DNA of 64,000 nt from Rubripirellula obstinata (lineage in GTDB: Bacteria; Planctomycetota; Planctomycetia; Pirellulales; Pirellulaceae). Within the stretch, counting starts at the first letter, position 1, and each line of letters opens with the position of its first letter. Both the position numbers and the translations under genes were made by a program. This document shows positions 8,394 to 16,573 of this stretch, one piece after another. Under the pieces are notes generated by a model. That model had not been told where the DNA came from. It did not search any database and saw nothing but the letters and a program-made list of their open reading frames with translations. Where the stretch lies: contig NZ_LWSK01000019.1 of NCBI RefSeq assembly GCF_001642955.1, positions 1 to 64,000 of the forward strand. Direction: 5' to 3'.

Positions 8394-9370
8394 TCAGTGG
8401 CACCTTGATCGATCGAGTGTTAATCCGAAAGTACATCGGTCAGTCTTCGTTGTTGTTTCTGTCCTGCGGCGCGGCGATGTTTGCGTTCGCTTGGGTTCGC
8501 GTTTGGGTGGTCAGCTTGCTGGACATGGGACAGTTCCAAACGATCCTGGAACAGTTTCGCGACTTTGAAAAGTTCGCACCGATCAGTTTCGACGCACTGT
8601 TCACCTACGTCGGCCGCGTCGGAATGACCTACGACGAACCGATCGTGATTTTGTGTACGGTGATTTGGTGCGTTGCACGCGGCAGCGATGTGGTCAGCGG
8701 TGAACTTGGCCGCGGCACGTTGGAAATGATTTTGTCGCAGCCGATCACGCGGAAGACATTGCTGCTGTCGCACGCGACGGTTTCGGTCGTCGGTTTGGCG
8801 TTGTTGTGTTTGTGCGTTTGGGCGGGCATCGGGGCAGGCGTTTATGCGACGACGTTGGAAGAGTCGATTGAACAGCCCAGTTTCCGAATTCCGATCATCA
8901 ACATCGACGTACCGCTGACCACCGATTCGCCTGAAACACAAACGATCCGCTTGCGTGACCGCGTTGAGGTTGAAACGTACGCCAGTTCGACGTTTCATTT
9001 GTTCGCGTTCGGTTTTTTCTTGCTGGGATTGGCGACATTGCTTAGCAGTATGGATCGTTACCGATGGCGAACGGTCGGCACGGTCGTCGCGATCTATGTC
9101 GCTCAATTGGTGATGTTTGGACTCGGGAAAGCGGCACCGACGTTGGAATGGTTGTTGTCGATGAGTTTTTTCAGTTGCTATAAGCCTCAAAAAATGACGT
9201 CGATGGTGGTCAGCGACGGTTTGGCGGCTCCGTGGAGTGTGACATCGATCCCGCCGGACTGTGCGTTACCAGCATTGTTCTATCCCATGATCTTGATCGG
9301 ATTGGGGTTAAGCTTTTACATTGCAGCCACCATCATTTTCACCCGGCGTGACCTGCCAGCTCCGTTGTAA
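8390..9370 (+). CDS. ABC-2 family transporter permease
   Basis: A 326-residue membrane protein with about six hydrophobic segments (starting near residues 17, 78, 115, 200, 230 and 300) and the ABC-2 permease pattern, including SGELGRGTLEMILSQPITR at the coupling-helix region. It overlaps the ATPase gene by four bases and must be its partner in an exporter of unknown substrate; NosY-like and gliding/antibiotic exporters share this architecture. A loop of about 50 residues between the third and fourth segments faces outside by inference. A hairpin array begins 17 bases after the stop. Confidence 0.85.
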   Translation: MISGTLIDRVLIRKYIGQSSLLFLSCGAAMFAFAWVRVWVVSLLDMGQFQTILEQFRDFEKFAPISFDALFTYVGRVGMTYDEPIVILCTVIWCVARGSDVVSGELGRGTLEMILSQPITRKTLLLSHATVSVVGLALLCLCVWAGIGAGVYATTLEESIEQPSFRIPIINIDVPLTTDSPETQTIRLRDRVEVETYASSTFHLFAFGFFLLGLATLLSSMDRYRWRTVGTVVAIYVAQLVMFGLGKAAPTLEWLLSMSFFSCYKPQKMTSMVVSDGLAAPWSVTSIPPDCALPALFYPMILIGLGLSFYIAATIIFTRRDLPAPL

Positions 9371-9484
9371 GGATCGTGGGGAAATTGATAGTCGCCTTTC
9401 GCTCCGCGAAAGTGTGAATCGACACACTTTCGCGGAGCGAAAGGCGACTATTAATGAACGCTCTTTTCTAAGGCTAACTTTCCA

Positions 9485-9562
9485 ATGAACATTGATCCTG
9501 ATTCCATTTCTGCTGGCCGTATGTACCGATGGATAGTCGCCTTTCGCTCCGCGAAAGTGTGA
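9485..9562 (+). pseudogene. Truncated duplicate of the flavin reductase 5' end, copy 1
   Basis: An ATG followed by codons for MNIDPDSISAGRMYRW, identical to the N-terminus of the real gene apart from Asn6 to Asp, then nine codons read from the next hairpin and a TGA. It encodes 25 residues. The leader is the same as that of the functional gene, so it could be translated if the RNA covers it. It has no function of its own that I can support. Confidence 0.75.
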
Positions 9563-9630
9563 ATCGACACACTTTCGCGGAGCGAAAGGCGACTATTAAT
9601 AAACGCTCTTTTCTGAGGCTAACTTTTCCA

Positions 9631-9708
9631 ATGAACATTGATCCTGATTCCATTTCTGCCGGCCGTATGTACCGATGGATAGTCGCCTTTTGCTCCGCGA
9701 CAGTGTGA
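9631..9708 (+). pseudogene. Truncated duplicate of the flavin reductase 5' end, copy 2
   Basis: The second 25-codon remnant, exactly 146 bases after the first and 146 bases before the true start. It has the same N-terminal 16 codons, then IVAFCSATV and stop from the following hairpin. Ribosome binding context is shared with the true gene, so the three starts may compete or act as a translated leader. The two substitutions in its hairpin part show that the copies have begun to diverge. Confidence 0.75.
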
Positions 9709-9776
9709 TCCGACACACTTTCGCGGAGCGAAAGGCGACTATTAATAAACGCTCTTTTCTAAGGCTAACTTTTCCA

Positions 9777-10382
9777 ATGAACATTGATCCTAATTCCATT
9801 TCTGCTGGCCGTATGTACCGATGGATGGTGGGATTAATCACGCCGCGGCCGATCGCTTGGGTTTCGACGCAAGATGATCAGGGTGTTTGTAATCTGGCAC
9901 CGTTTAGTTTCTTTAACGGTGTCGGTGCCAACCCACCAACGGTGATGTTTTGTCCGGCCAACCGAGGCGATGGGACGCCGAAGGATTCACACGCGAACGT
10001 GCTTCGCAATGGCGAGTTCGTGGTCAACATCGTGACCGAAGATTTGGCGGCGGCGATGAACAAGACGTCAGAAGAGCTGAAGCCTGACGAGGATGAATTC
10101 GACTGGGCAGGTCTTGCGAAGGCGGATTCGACGATCGTGAAACCACCACGAGTCGCGGTCGCGGCGGCGGCGATGGAGTGCGTTCTGCATTCGTCGATCA
10201 CGCTGGGCACGGGACCGGGCGGATCAAACTTGATCATCGGCCGAGTGGTACACATGCACGTCGATGATCAATACATCGACGGCGAAGTTCTGGCGGCGGA
10301 ACGATTGCACACCGTCGGACGAATGGGCGGCGCGGATTACAGTCGAACGACCGATCGGTTCAGGCTGGATCGACCTGGGTAG
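9777..10382 (+). CDS. Flavin reductase-like (FMN-binding split-barrel) protein
   Basis: A 201-residue protein of the flavin reductase family, whose members bind FMN and reduce it with NAD(P)H or serve as partners of monooxygenases. The N-terminal block GLITPRPIAWVST (19-31), NLAPFSFFNGV, the NGEFVVNIV block and the C-terminal HTVGRMGGADYSRT region fit the split barrel. The start is set at ATG 9777 by its conserved N-terminus; the frame is open upstream only because it runs through the repeated hairpin. Its first 16 codons also occur at 9485 and 9631 as truncated duplicates. No partner oxygenase is adjacent. Confidence 0.88.
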   Translation: MNIDPNSISAGRMYRWMVGLITPRPIAWVSTQDDQGVCNLAPFSFFNGVGANPPTVMFCPANRGDGTPKDSHANVLRNGEFVVNIVTEDLAAAMNKTSEELKPDEDEFDWAGLAKADSTIVKPPRVAVAAAAMECVLHSSITLGTGPGGSNLIIGRVVHMHVDDQYIDGEVLAAERLHTVGRMGGADYSRTTDRFRLDRPG

Positions 10383-10522
10383 ATGCGATTTTGGTCAACT
10401 TCTCTGGCTCCCCTCTCCCCATCATAAAAACGCACGCCGGAACTGCGCTTCGCTTGTTCCGGCCTACTTTTAACTAGCGTTACGCAACTTTTAACTAGTA
10501 TTCCGCGTCACCTCAATTTTCG

Positions 10523-10590
10523 GGTAGCGGAACTCGCCAAGAGTTTCGGCTACGAGGGGGACGCCGAAAGTCTACGCGACTTCCGCTACC
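10523..10590. repeat. Imperfect hairpin in convergent intergenic region
   Basis: Left arm ggtagcggaactcgcc and right arm ending gcgacttccgctacc pair with a few mismatches; the inner gagtttcggc and gccgaaagtc also pair. It sits between the convergent flavin reductase and GT9 genes and could terminate both. The stretch 10430-10466 before it resembles a degenerate half of family A (ccggaactgcgcttcgcttg then ttccggcctac). Otherwise 10383-10627 holds nothing I recognise. Confidence 0.6.
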
Positions 10591-10627
10591 TCCTAACCGA
10601 AGATTGAGCTGACATGGACTACTAGCC

Positions 10628-11680
10628 TTACGCGGCCGCCAACAGCATGCTGCGTTTCTGTTCGATGTTGTCGATCACTTCGCAAACGTGTTCGACGCCG
10701 ATTGCTCGCATCGCTGAATTGTCGGCTCGGCGACGTTGTTTACGCGAGCCCTTTTGGTACTGGTTCTGGATCGCGGTGTGTCCGTAGGGGCCTGAATCGC
10801 CAGGCTTGGTTGAACCGTACAGGCCGATCGTGTCGGTGCCGACGGCGACCGCCATGTGCAACGGTCCGGTATCGCCGCTGATGAACAGGTGCGATGTTTC
10901 GATCAACGCACCGAGATGATGCAAGTCGGTGTCGGGTGCCAGCGATACTGCGCCACCGGATCGGGCAACAATTTGCTCGGCCATCAAACGTTCCTCGAAC
11001 GTGCCCCAAACCGCGACGCTGTGATAGGCGTATCGATCACGAAGGTACATCGCGGTGGCGGCGAAGCGATCGACTTCCCACAGCTTCGACGCCCAAGTTG
11101 CACCGGGGTTCATCACGGCAATTTTGTTGGACCGGATTCCACGTCGCCAACGAACCGCCCACGCTCTTGCGGCCGACGTCAGCGGAAGTTGCCAACGCAC
11201 TTTTGGCGAATGAATTTCGAGTGGGATCAGTAATTCCAGGCTGCGATCGGTGACGTGATTAAAGACCGGTGTGACTTTGGTGTTGTTGAGCAACTTGGAC
11301 AGTTCGCCGCCGGCTGGACCTTTGAAACCGATCCGTTGTTTGGCACCGGACAAGTATCCCGCCAGAGCTGATTTGGTCAGCCCTTGGCAATCGATTGAGA
11401 TATCGAAGTTATGTTCTTGAAGTGTTTGACTGGTGGATTTGATTCCGGAGGGCGATGTGAACCAACCCCGCTCGATTTCGATCACGGCATCGAGTGCTTG
11501 ATGGCCGCGGACCATCGGTGCAGCCTTCTTTTCGACGACCCAACCGATGTAGGCGTTCGGGAATTGCTCGCGAAGGGCACACGCAACCGGCAGCGTCAAA
11601 ATGCAATCGCCAATCGCACTCATGCGCGAGATCAGAATACGCGGTTGGTCTGGATCGTGCGTTTTGAGATTCTGGTTCAT
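10628..11680 (-). CDS. Glycosyltransferase family 9 (heptosyltransferase-like)
   Basis: A 350-residue GT-B glycosyltransferase of family 9, the family of LPS heptosyltransferases I, II and III (WaaC/WaaF). The N-terminal acceptor half starts ILISRMSAIGDCILTLPV (15-32), and the C-terminal donor half has HLFISGDTGPLHMAVAVG and GLYGSTKPGDSGPYG, both characteristic. It is expected at the inner face of the cytoplasmic membrane adding a sugar to lipid A core or a related glycolipid. No other LPS genes adjoin it, so the acceptor is uncertain. It is divergent from the S46 peptidase gene (243-base gap). Confidence 0.9.
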   Translation of the reverse strand: MNQNLKTHDPDQPRILISRMSAIGDCILTLPVACALREQFPNAYIGWVVEKKAAPMVRGHQALDAVIEIERGWFTSPSGIKSTSQTLQEHNFDISIDCQGLTKSALAGYLSGAKQRIGFKGPAGGELSKLLNNTKVTPVFNHVTDRSLELLIPLEIHSPKVRWQLPLTSAARAWAVRWRRGIRSNKIAVMNPGATWASKLWEVDRFAATAMYLRDRYAYHSVAVWGTFEERLMAEQIVARSGGAVSLAPDTDLHHLGALIETSHLFISGDTGPLHMAVAVGTDTIGLYGSTKPGDSGPYGHTAIQNQYQKGSRKQRRRADNSAMRAIGVEHVCEVIDNIEQKRSMLLAAA

Positions 11681-11923
11681 CGAAAGCGGTCCGTGGGATA
11701 ATGGGTTCAGTCGCTGGCCGCACGTTACCGAATTGGGAATCGCAATCGCTAGGTCGAAACCGGTGCTGACGATGGATGTTTCACGGTGTTATGATTGTGG
11801 ATGGCATCGCACTGGCCGGGTGAGGCAGCGATTGCAAGCTGCAATGATCTTCTTGCAAGTTGCAACAAAAACCGGGTTCGCCACCAAACCTTCACGACTT
11901 CCTCAACTAACAATCCTGACACC

Positions 11924-13993
11924 ATGAGAGCATTTCGCTTCCTATCACTGATCATGTTTCACACCGTTTTCGCATTTTCTTCGTCATTGTCGCCGCTGGT
12001 CGCATCGGGTGACGAAGGCATGTACTTGTTCAACGATCTGCCGACACAGCAATTGAAGGCTGATCACGACTTTGAACCCAGCGAGGATTGGGCGGACCAT
12101 TTGCGGTTGTCTTCGGTTCGTTTCAACAGCGGAGGATCGGGGTCGTTTATTTCGTCCGACGGCTTGGTGCTGACCAACCACCACGTCGCCAGCGATACGC
12201 TGCATAAGCTCAGCACGCCTGAGCGGAATTTGATCGACGATGGTTTTCTGGCGACCAGCACGGACCAGGAATTGAAGGCACCCGATCTGGAATTGAACCA
12301 GTTGGTTTCGATCGAAGATGTGACCAAGCAAGTCAACGACGCCGTCGATTCAGACGCATCCGCCGAAGACGCAGCCGAACAGCGACGGGCGGTGATCGCA
12401 AGGATTGAAAAAGCGTCGAAGGATGAAACCGGACTTCGCAGCGATGTGGTGACTCTGTTCGGTGGCGGCAAATACCACCTCTACCGCTACAAAAAATACA
12501 CCGACGTCCGTTTGGTTTGGGCTCCTGAAACCGCGGCGGCGTTTTTTGGTGGCGACGCGGATAACTTTGAATACCCGCGATACAACTTGGACGCGACGAT
12601 CATGCGTGTCTACGAAGACGGCAAACCGGCCAAGCTGGATCACTTTCTGAAATGGTCTCGCGACGAACTGACCGAAGGCGAATTGGTTTTCGTCAGCGGT
12701 AACCCTGGACGGACGCAGCGAATCTTTACCGTCGCGGCGCTGAAGTTCCTGCGCGACGATCGGATGCCGTATGTACTCGATTACCTGCGCCGCAAAGAAA
12801 TCCTGATGCAACAGTTTGGTCTGGAAGGTGGCGAACAGGAACGTCGGGCTCGTGATGAATTGTTCGGCATTCAGAATTCTCGCAAGGCCTACACCGGGAT
12901 GCTGGCGGGTCTGCAAAACCCCAAAACGATCGCCACCAAACGCGGGCGCGAAGACCGGTTGTTGCAGGCGATCAGCGAAGATGAATCGATGCAGGCATTG
13001 GCGTCCGCATGGGAAGACATCGAACGGATCCAGGCGGAGAATCGCGAAATGCTGGGCAAGACCGTGTCGCTGCGGAGCACGTTGTTCGAGATCGCGATGC
13101 AGATCGTGTTGCTGACGGCCGAAGATGCGAAGCCGGATGAAGAACGATTGAAGGGCTACACCGATTCGGCAAGAGAATCGTTGCTGCAGCGGTTGTTGAG
13201 TCCGGCACCGGTCTATGCCGACTTGGAACAGGTCAAGCTGGCTGATGAGTTGTCGCGGCAGATCGAAAGTCGTGGTGCGGAAGACGCGTTGATCGTGGAG
13301 ATCCTGCGAGGTCGCGGGCCGCGTGAGCGTGCGGCTGAATTGGTGACCGGAACTCAGCTTGCCGACGTTGCTGCTCGTCAAGCATTGATCGACGGCGGGC
13401 TGGCTGCGGTTTTGGCCAGCGATGATGCGATGATTGAATTGGCCCGAACGGTTGAGAGCGAATACAGGCGGCTGAGAAAACGGAACGAAGAAATCGAAGA
13501 GCGAGAACGGCAAGCTTACGCCAAGATCACGCAGGCCACGACCGCAATCGAGGGCACCGGCGGATATCCGGATGCTACGTTTACTTTGCGTTTGGCGTTT
13601 GGAACGGTCAAGGGTTACCAGGAAGGCGGGCAGTACGTCGAACCGTTTACGAATTTCGCTGGTGCGTATCAACATGGAATGGATCATGCCGGCCAAAAAG
13701 ATTTTGATCTGCCCAAATCATGGATGGAAAACAAAGCGGCCGTTGACTTGGACACTCAATTGAACTTCGTCTGCACCGCCGACATCATCGGCGGCAACAG
13801 CGGTTCGCCGGTCGTCAATCGCGACGGTGAACTGGTGGGCCTGATCTTTGACGGAAACATCCAAAGCCTGACCAGCGACTACGTCTATTCCGACGAACAA
13901 GGCCGAGCCGTCAGCGTGTCGGGCGTCGGAATTCTGGAAGCCCTGCGTTCGATCTACGGTGCCGGCGATCTAGCTGATTCAATCGGCAAGTAG
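11924..13993 (+). CDS. S46 family dipeptidyl-peptidase (DPP7/DPP11-like)
   Basis: A 689-residue secreted serine exopeptidase. A signal peptide covers about residues 1-28. The catalytic His is in TNHH (84-87) and the catalytic Ser in GGNSGSP (623-629, Ser626). Eighteen residues after that Ser lies a Gly (644, in FDGN), the position known as 673 in Porphyromonas S46 enzymes: Gly in DPP7, Arg in the acid-specific DPP11. I infer DPP7-like hydrophobic specificity. The all-alpha lid domain lies between the two halves of the double beta barrel. I chose ATG 11924; the upstream open frame lacks a signal peptide context. It probably acts in the periplasm on oligopeptides. Confidence 0.93.
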   Translation: MRAFRFLSLIMFHTVFAFSSSLSPLVASGDEGMYLFNDLPTQQLKADHDFEPSEDWADHLRLSSVRFNSGGSGSFISSDGLVLTNHHVASDTLHKLSTPERNLIDDGFLATSTDQELKAPDLELNQLVSIEDVTKQVNDAVDSDASAEDAAEQRRAVIARIEKASKDETGLRSDVVTLFGGGKYHLYRYKKYTDVRLVWAPETAAAFFGGDADNFEYPRYNLDATIMRVYEDGKPAKLDHFLKWSRDELTEGELVFVSGNPGRTQRIFTVAALKFLRDDRMPYVLDYLRRKEILMQQFGLEGGEQERRARDELFGIQNSRKAYTGMLAGLQNPKTIATKRGREDRLLQAISEDESMQALASAWEDIERIQAENREMLGKTVSLRSTLFEIAMQIVLLTAEDAKPDEERLKGYTDSARESLLQRLLSPAPVYADLEQVKLADELSRQIESRGAEDALIVEILRGRGPRERAAELVTGTQLADVAARQALIDGGLAAVLASDDAMIELARTVESEYRRLRKRNEEIEERERQAYAKITQATTAIEGTGGYPDATFTLRLAFGTVKGYQEGGQYVEPFTNFAGAYQHGMDHAGQKDFDLPKSWMENKAAVDLDTQLNFVCTADIIGGNSGSPVVNRDGELVGLIFDGNIQSLTSDYVYSDEQGRAVSVSGVGILEALRSIYGAGDLADSIGK

Positions 13994-14067
13994 TTTCGGC
14001 TGGCTTTCAACGCAGAACGGAATGAATTGCGTTCTACGAGTGAAGGCGTAAAGTCTGCCCAGTTTGC

Positions 14068-14103
14068 CCCTTCAGCCCGTGGGGGCAAAAGGCTGTTGAA
14101 GGG
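14068..14103. terminator. Possible hairpin after the S46 peptidase gene
   Basis: cccttcagcc (14068-14077) pairs with ggctgttgaaggg (14091-14103), apart from one bulge, across a short loop. There is no T-run, so it is a weak terminator candidate or a repeat remnant. The rest of 13994-14243 shows nothing I recognise. Confidence 0.35.
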
Positions 14104-14243
14104 TCGTCTGAAACGCCGATCGTCCTCAATGGTGAACGGCTGTATGTGGCCGCAATGCGACTTCTTTCTCCTCTGTTACGCAAGCGATCGTCGCCATTTG
14201 TATTGAGCCACATCTGTCGTCAGTCCTTCCTCGCAGTCCGCAA

Positions 14244-15323
14244 ATGCGGACCCAGCGGCGGTTCGTTAATTGGTGCGGATTGCGGAGACTGTGCGTCGCG
14301 GTTGTCTTGCTGTGTGTCACCGGTGCGGATTCTTTCGCTGAGTTTCACGAGCAGTTGCAAAACAGTTTTGTTCAGCGGGATTTGGTCAGCGATTCGATGA
14401 TGCTGGAAAGTCCCATCATCGATTTCGATTCGGCTTGTGAATCTTGCGAGCCGATCGTTGGCAGCCAAGTTATTGGCAGCCAAGTTATTGGCAGCCAAGT
14501 TATTCACGGCCATGACGTACCTACTCAACAACATTGCCGCAACGCAGCCTGCCGCAACGAAGCTTGGGATTGGCATCTGTTGCCCGACGGCTTGCTGTGG
14601 CATTCCTACTTGGCCGATCCGCACGACTCGCGAATGTCGTTGACGGTGTTTCAGGATGACAATGACGGCCGGTTCTGGGACGCGGTGTTGGGTGGTCGCT
14701 TTGGATTGCTGCGCTATGGAACTGGCGGTGCATCGAACCCACGCGGCGTGCAATGGGATTTGCAAGGCGCGGTGCTGACGCGGTTGGACATGGACCATTC
14801 GCAAGACGTCGAATCGATGGACTATCGTTTCGGTACCGAGATCACGGCTGCCGACGGACCTTGGGCGATGAAGCTGGGTTACTTTCACGTCAGCTCTCAT
14901 GTGGGCGACGAATACATCGAACGCAACCCAACGTTCCAGCGAATCAATTACGTGACAGAATCGTTGATCGTCGGTGGCAGTTTCCGGCCCACCAACGCGA
15001 CTCGGTTGTACGCGGAATTCGCTAACGCATTCATCATTGCGGGCGGAGCGAAGCGGTATCAATTTCAAACCGGAGCCGAGTACGCGCCGATTGCCAAAGT
15101 GGCGATGAAGGGAGCCCCGTTTGCGGCGATCAACCTGAACTTCCGCGAAGCCGTCGACTATGACGTCTCAACGACCGTGCAAGCCGGTTGGTCGTTTTGG
15201 AGTCCCGAATCGGAGCGACGTTTGCGTTTCGGCGTTCAGTTCGGTGACGGTCCCACCAGCCAATTTCAATTCTTCGATCGCCGAGAAACCTACCTCGGCC
15301 TGGGCATCTGGTACGACTATTAA
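14244..15323 (+). CDS. DUF1207 family protein, predicted outer-membrane beta-barrel
   Basis: A 359-residue secreted protein of the DUF1207 family seen in planctomycetes; function unknown. A signal peptide lies near residues 13-33 (LRRLCVAVVLLCVTGADSFA). From about residue 110 the alternating hydrophobic pattern with aromatic strand ends (SRMSLTVF, GTEITA, WAMKLGYFHVSSHVG, TRLYAEFANAFI, LRFGVQFGDG, TYLGLGIWYDY) suggests a porin-like barrel ending in an aromatic residue. Before it is a three-fold repeat VIGSQ encoded by a 15-bp DNA repeat. The gene is monocistronic: repeats lie downstream and the previous gene is 250 bases away. Confidence 0.8.
   Translation: MRTQRRFVNWCGLRRLCVAVVLLCVTGADSFAEFHEQLQNSFVQRDLVSDSMMLESPIIDFDSACESCEPIVGSQVIGSQVIGSQVIHGHDVPTQQHCRNAACRNEAWDWHLLPDGLLWHSYLADPHDSRMSLTVFQDDNDGRFWDAVLGGRFGLLRYGTGGASNPRGVQWDLQGAVLTRLDMDHSQDVESMDYRFGTEITAADGPWAMKLGYFHVSSHVGDEYIERNPTFQRINYVTESLIVGGSFRPTNATRLYAEFANAFIIAGGAKRYQFQTGAEYAPIAKVAMKGAPFAAINLNFREAVDYDVSTTVQAGWSFWSPESERRLRFGVQFGDGPTSQFQFFDRRETYLGLGIWYDY
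14461..14505 (+). repeat. Three tandem 15-bp units inside the DUF1207 gene
   Basis: The unit gcagccaagttattg is repeated three times (the third ends in c), encoding GSQVI repeats between the signal peptide and the barrel. The unit length keeps the reading frame, so copy number could vary without breaking the protein. Confidence 0.9.
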
Positions 15324-15346
15324 ATAGGACGTAGGTCCGGTTCCCA

Positions 15347-15406
15347 GTTTAACCGCGTGGGCATCGCCCCGCGCGTCCACGCGGGATGAAACGCGCGGGG
15401 CGATGG
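15347..15406. repeat. Family B inverted repeat, copy 2 (incomplete)
   Basis: The left arm is intact (gtttaaccgcgtgggcatcg then ccccgcgcgt). The right arm has acgcgcggggcgatgg but loses the outer end, passing instead into gctgggctgacgaaaacg, which resembles the reverse complement of the attttcatcagcccagg string found at the end of family D. It lies just after the DUF1207 stop codon. Confidence 0.75.
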
Positions 15407-15469
15407 CTGGGCTGACGAAAACGTTAGCGCGGAGGAAAGTTGGACGGCTCTGGGGGGGTGTGGCTGACC

Positions 15470-15634
15470 GGCCTCGGTGTTGATTGCAAATTGCAAAATG
15501 AACACTGAAAAATGTAAATTGACCAGCAAATACCGCTTCCCAAGAATTTTCAATTTGCAATGTTCATTTTGCAATTTGCAATGTTTGACTGGTTCGCGAA
15601 AAACATCACCCACCGCATTTTCATCAGCCCAGGC
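15470..15634. repeat. Family D palindromic element, copy 2
   Basis: Second copy of the 1-165 element, with the same boundaries at ggcctcggtg and catcagcccagg. The palindromic core is 15483-15582. Directly after it starts another family B hairpin, as at the beginning of the window. The near identity of the two copies 15 kb apart suggests recent duplication or gene conversion. Confidence 0.88.
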
Positions 15635-15692
15635 ATCGCCCCGCGCGTTCGGGGCCGCACGACGCGCGGGGCGATGCCCAACGCGGTTAAAC
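15632..15692. repeat. Family B inverted repeat, copy 3
   Basis: ggcatcgccccgcgcg pairs with cgcgcggggcgatgcc across a loop, followed by caacgcggttaaac, the usual outer end. The left outer arm is replaced by the end of family D. This lies in the 598-base gap between the DUF1207 gene and rpmB, which is made up mainly of repeats B, D, B and a half A. Confidence 0.75.
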
Positions 15693-15736
15693 GAAAAACA
15701 ATGCCTCGCGGTGTTCTATGGGGGTGCTGCGAAACC

Positions 15737-15767
15737 GCCGTAACTCGCTTCTCTCGCTACGGCCTAC
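15737..15767. repeat. Half copy of family A palindrome
   Basis: gccgtaactcgcttctctcg followed by ctacggcctac matches the right arm of family A. No left arm precedes it. It lies about 155 bases before rpmB, and the remaining bases up to 15921 must hold the rpmB promoter, which I cannot place with confidence. Confidence 0.7.
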
Positions 15768-15921
15768 AAACAAATGGCCGTTTAGGGGGCCCTGACCTCC
15801 GTAAATGGGCACTGTGTTCTTCATGCTGTTTTTCGTGCTTCACGAGATCGCCCTTGGTCGCTATAGTGCGGAGCCAGAAAAAACTCAATTCAACACACAT
15901 CATCTAATTCGGATCAGCTCC

Positions 15922-16191
15922 ATGGCACGCCAATGCGAGATTTGCGCCAAAAAAGTCCAAATGGGCAACCGCATCGAAACACGCGGTAAGGCGAAGTATT
16001 TGGGCGGCGTTGGTACCAAAATCACCGGTATCACTCGACGCAAATTTGTTCCCAACCTGCAAAAGATTCACGTCACGTTGCCTAACGGCACCAACAAATC
16101 GATGCGGGTCTGCGTTCAATGCATCCGCAGCGGCGTGGTTCGCAAAACGGTCAAAACGAAGCCGTTCGACGTCAGTGGCGCATCAAAGTAG
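15922..16191 (+). CDS. rpmB: 50S ribosomal protein L28
   Basis: An 89-residue ribosomal protein with the L28 start MARQCEICAKK, RRKFVPNLQKIHV in the middle and the MRVCVQCIRSG block. Four cysteines in two CxxC pairs (5 and 8; 68 and 71 approximately) mark the zinc-binding C+ form. The start is ATG 15922; an upstream extension in frame is not conserved. gatC follows 29 bases later and is probably cotranscribed. L33, the common neighbour of L28, is absent here. Confidence 0.96.
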   Translation: MARQCEICAKKVQMGNRIETRGKAKYLGGVGTKITGITRRKFVPNLQKIHVTLPNGTNKSMRVCVQCIRSGVVRKTVKTKPFDVSGASK

Positions 16192-16220
16192 TCGTCATCC
16201 AGTAGCTCTCGAAAGCTCTT

Positions 16221-16514
16221 ATGTCACTTTCTGATGACGATGTCCGAAAACTGGCCCTCTTGGCTAGGCTTGAACTGTCCGACGACGAGGTCACTTCGAT
16301 CCGTCCTCAATTGGAAAGCATTTTCGGATTCGTACAAACGCTATCGGAACTCGATACCGATGGCGTCGAGCCGATGACGATGGCGTTGGAAGTCGACAAT
16401 TGTTGGCGTCCCGACGCACCAGTCGCCAGTCTGCCCCGCGATGCGGCACTGCGAAATTCTCCCTCCACCGATGGCCAGTATTTCTTGGTGCCACCGGTTC
16501 TGGGGTCAAAGTAG
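16221..16514 (+). CDS. gatC: Asp-tRNA(Asn)/Glu-tRNA(Gln) amidotransferase subunit C
   Basis: A 97-residue GatC, the small subunit that stabilises GatA against GatB in the GatCAB complex that makes Gln-tRNA-Gln and/or Asn-tRNA-Asn by transamidation. The N-terminal helix MSLSDDDVRKLALLARLELSDD is reduced here to its key features: VRKLALLARLEL (8-19) and the conserved VEPM (49-52) and LRxxSP-like end. gatA does not follow, so the complex genes are scattered in this genome. It sits 29 bases after rpmB. A hairpin repeat follows the stop. Confidence 0.93.
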   Translation: MSLSDDDVRKLALLARLELSDDEVTSIRPQLESIFGFVQTLSELDTDGVEPMTMALEVDNCWRPDAPVASLPRDAALRNSPSTDGQYFLVPPVLGSK

Positions 16515-16573
16515 ACCTACGGGTTAGAAACTGTCTTGAAACGACCTAGGAGGTTGCTGGCAACCTGTCCGTC

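Larger units (their letters stand above)
9387..9823. repeat. Three tandem 145-146 bp units: hairpin plus duplicated gene start
   Basis: Units begin at 9387, 9532 and 9678 (period 145-146). Each has a palindrome of about 66 bp (gatagtcgcctttcgctccg mirrored by cggagcgaaaggcgactat, family C), then a leader, an ATG and the first 16 codons of the downstream flavin reductase gene. Only the third unit continues into the full gene at 9777. Units differ by a few substitutions and one T. This is a duplication of the gene's own 5' end with its hairpin, not a CRISPR array: there are no unique spacers. Confidence 0.95.

Noticed and set aside
9387-9823. Possible CRISPR array (regular repeats)
   Set aside because: Only three units, with no unique spacers; each unit contains the same hairpin and the same gene start, and no cas genes are present.
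9474-9841. Overlapping minus-strand ORFs of about 80 codons (9474-9716 and 9596-9841)
   Set aside because: Both are reverse readings of the tandem hairpin array and are repetitive copies of each other.
12350-13696. 448-codon antisense ORF over the S46 peptidase gene
   Set aside because: Shadow frame without domain or signal; the sense frame carries the catalytic motifs.
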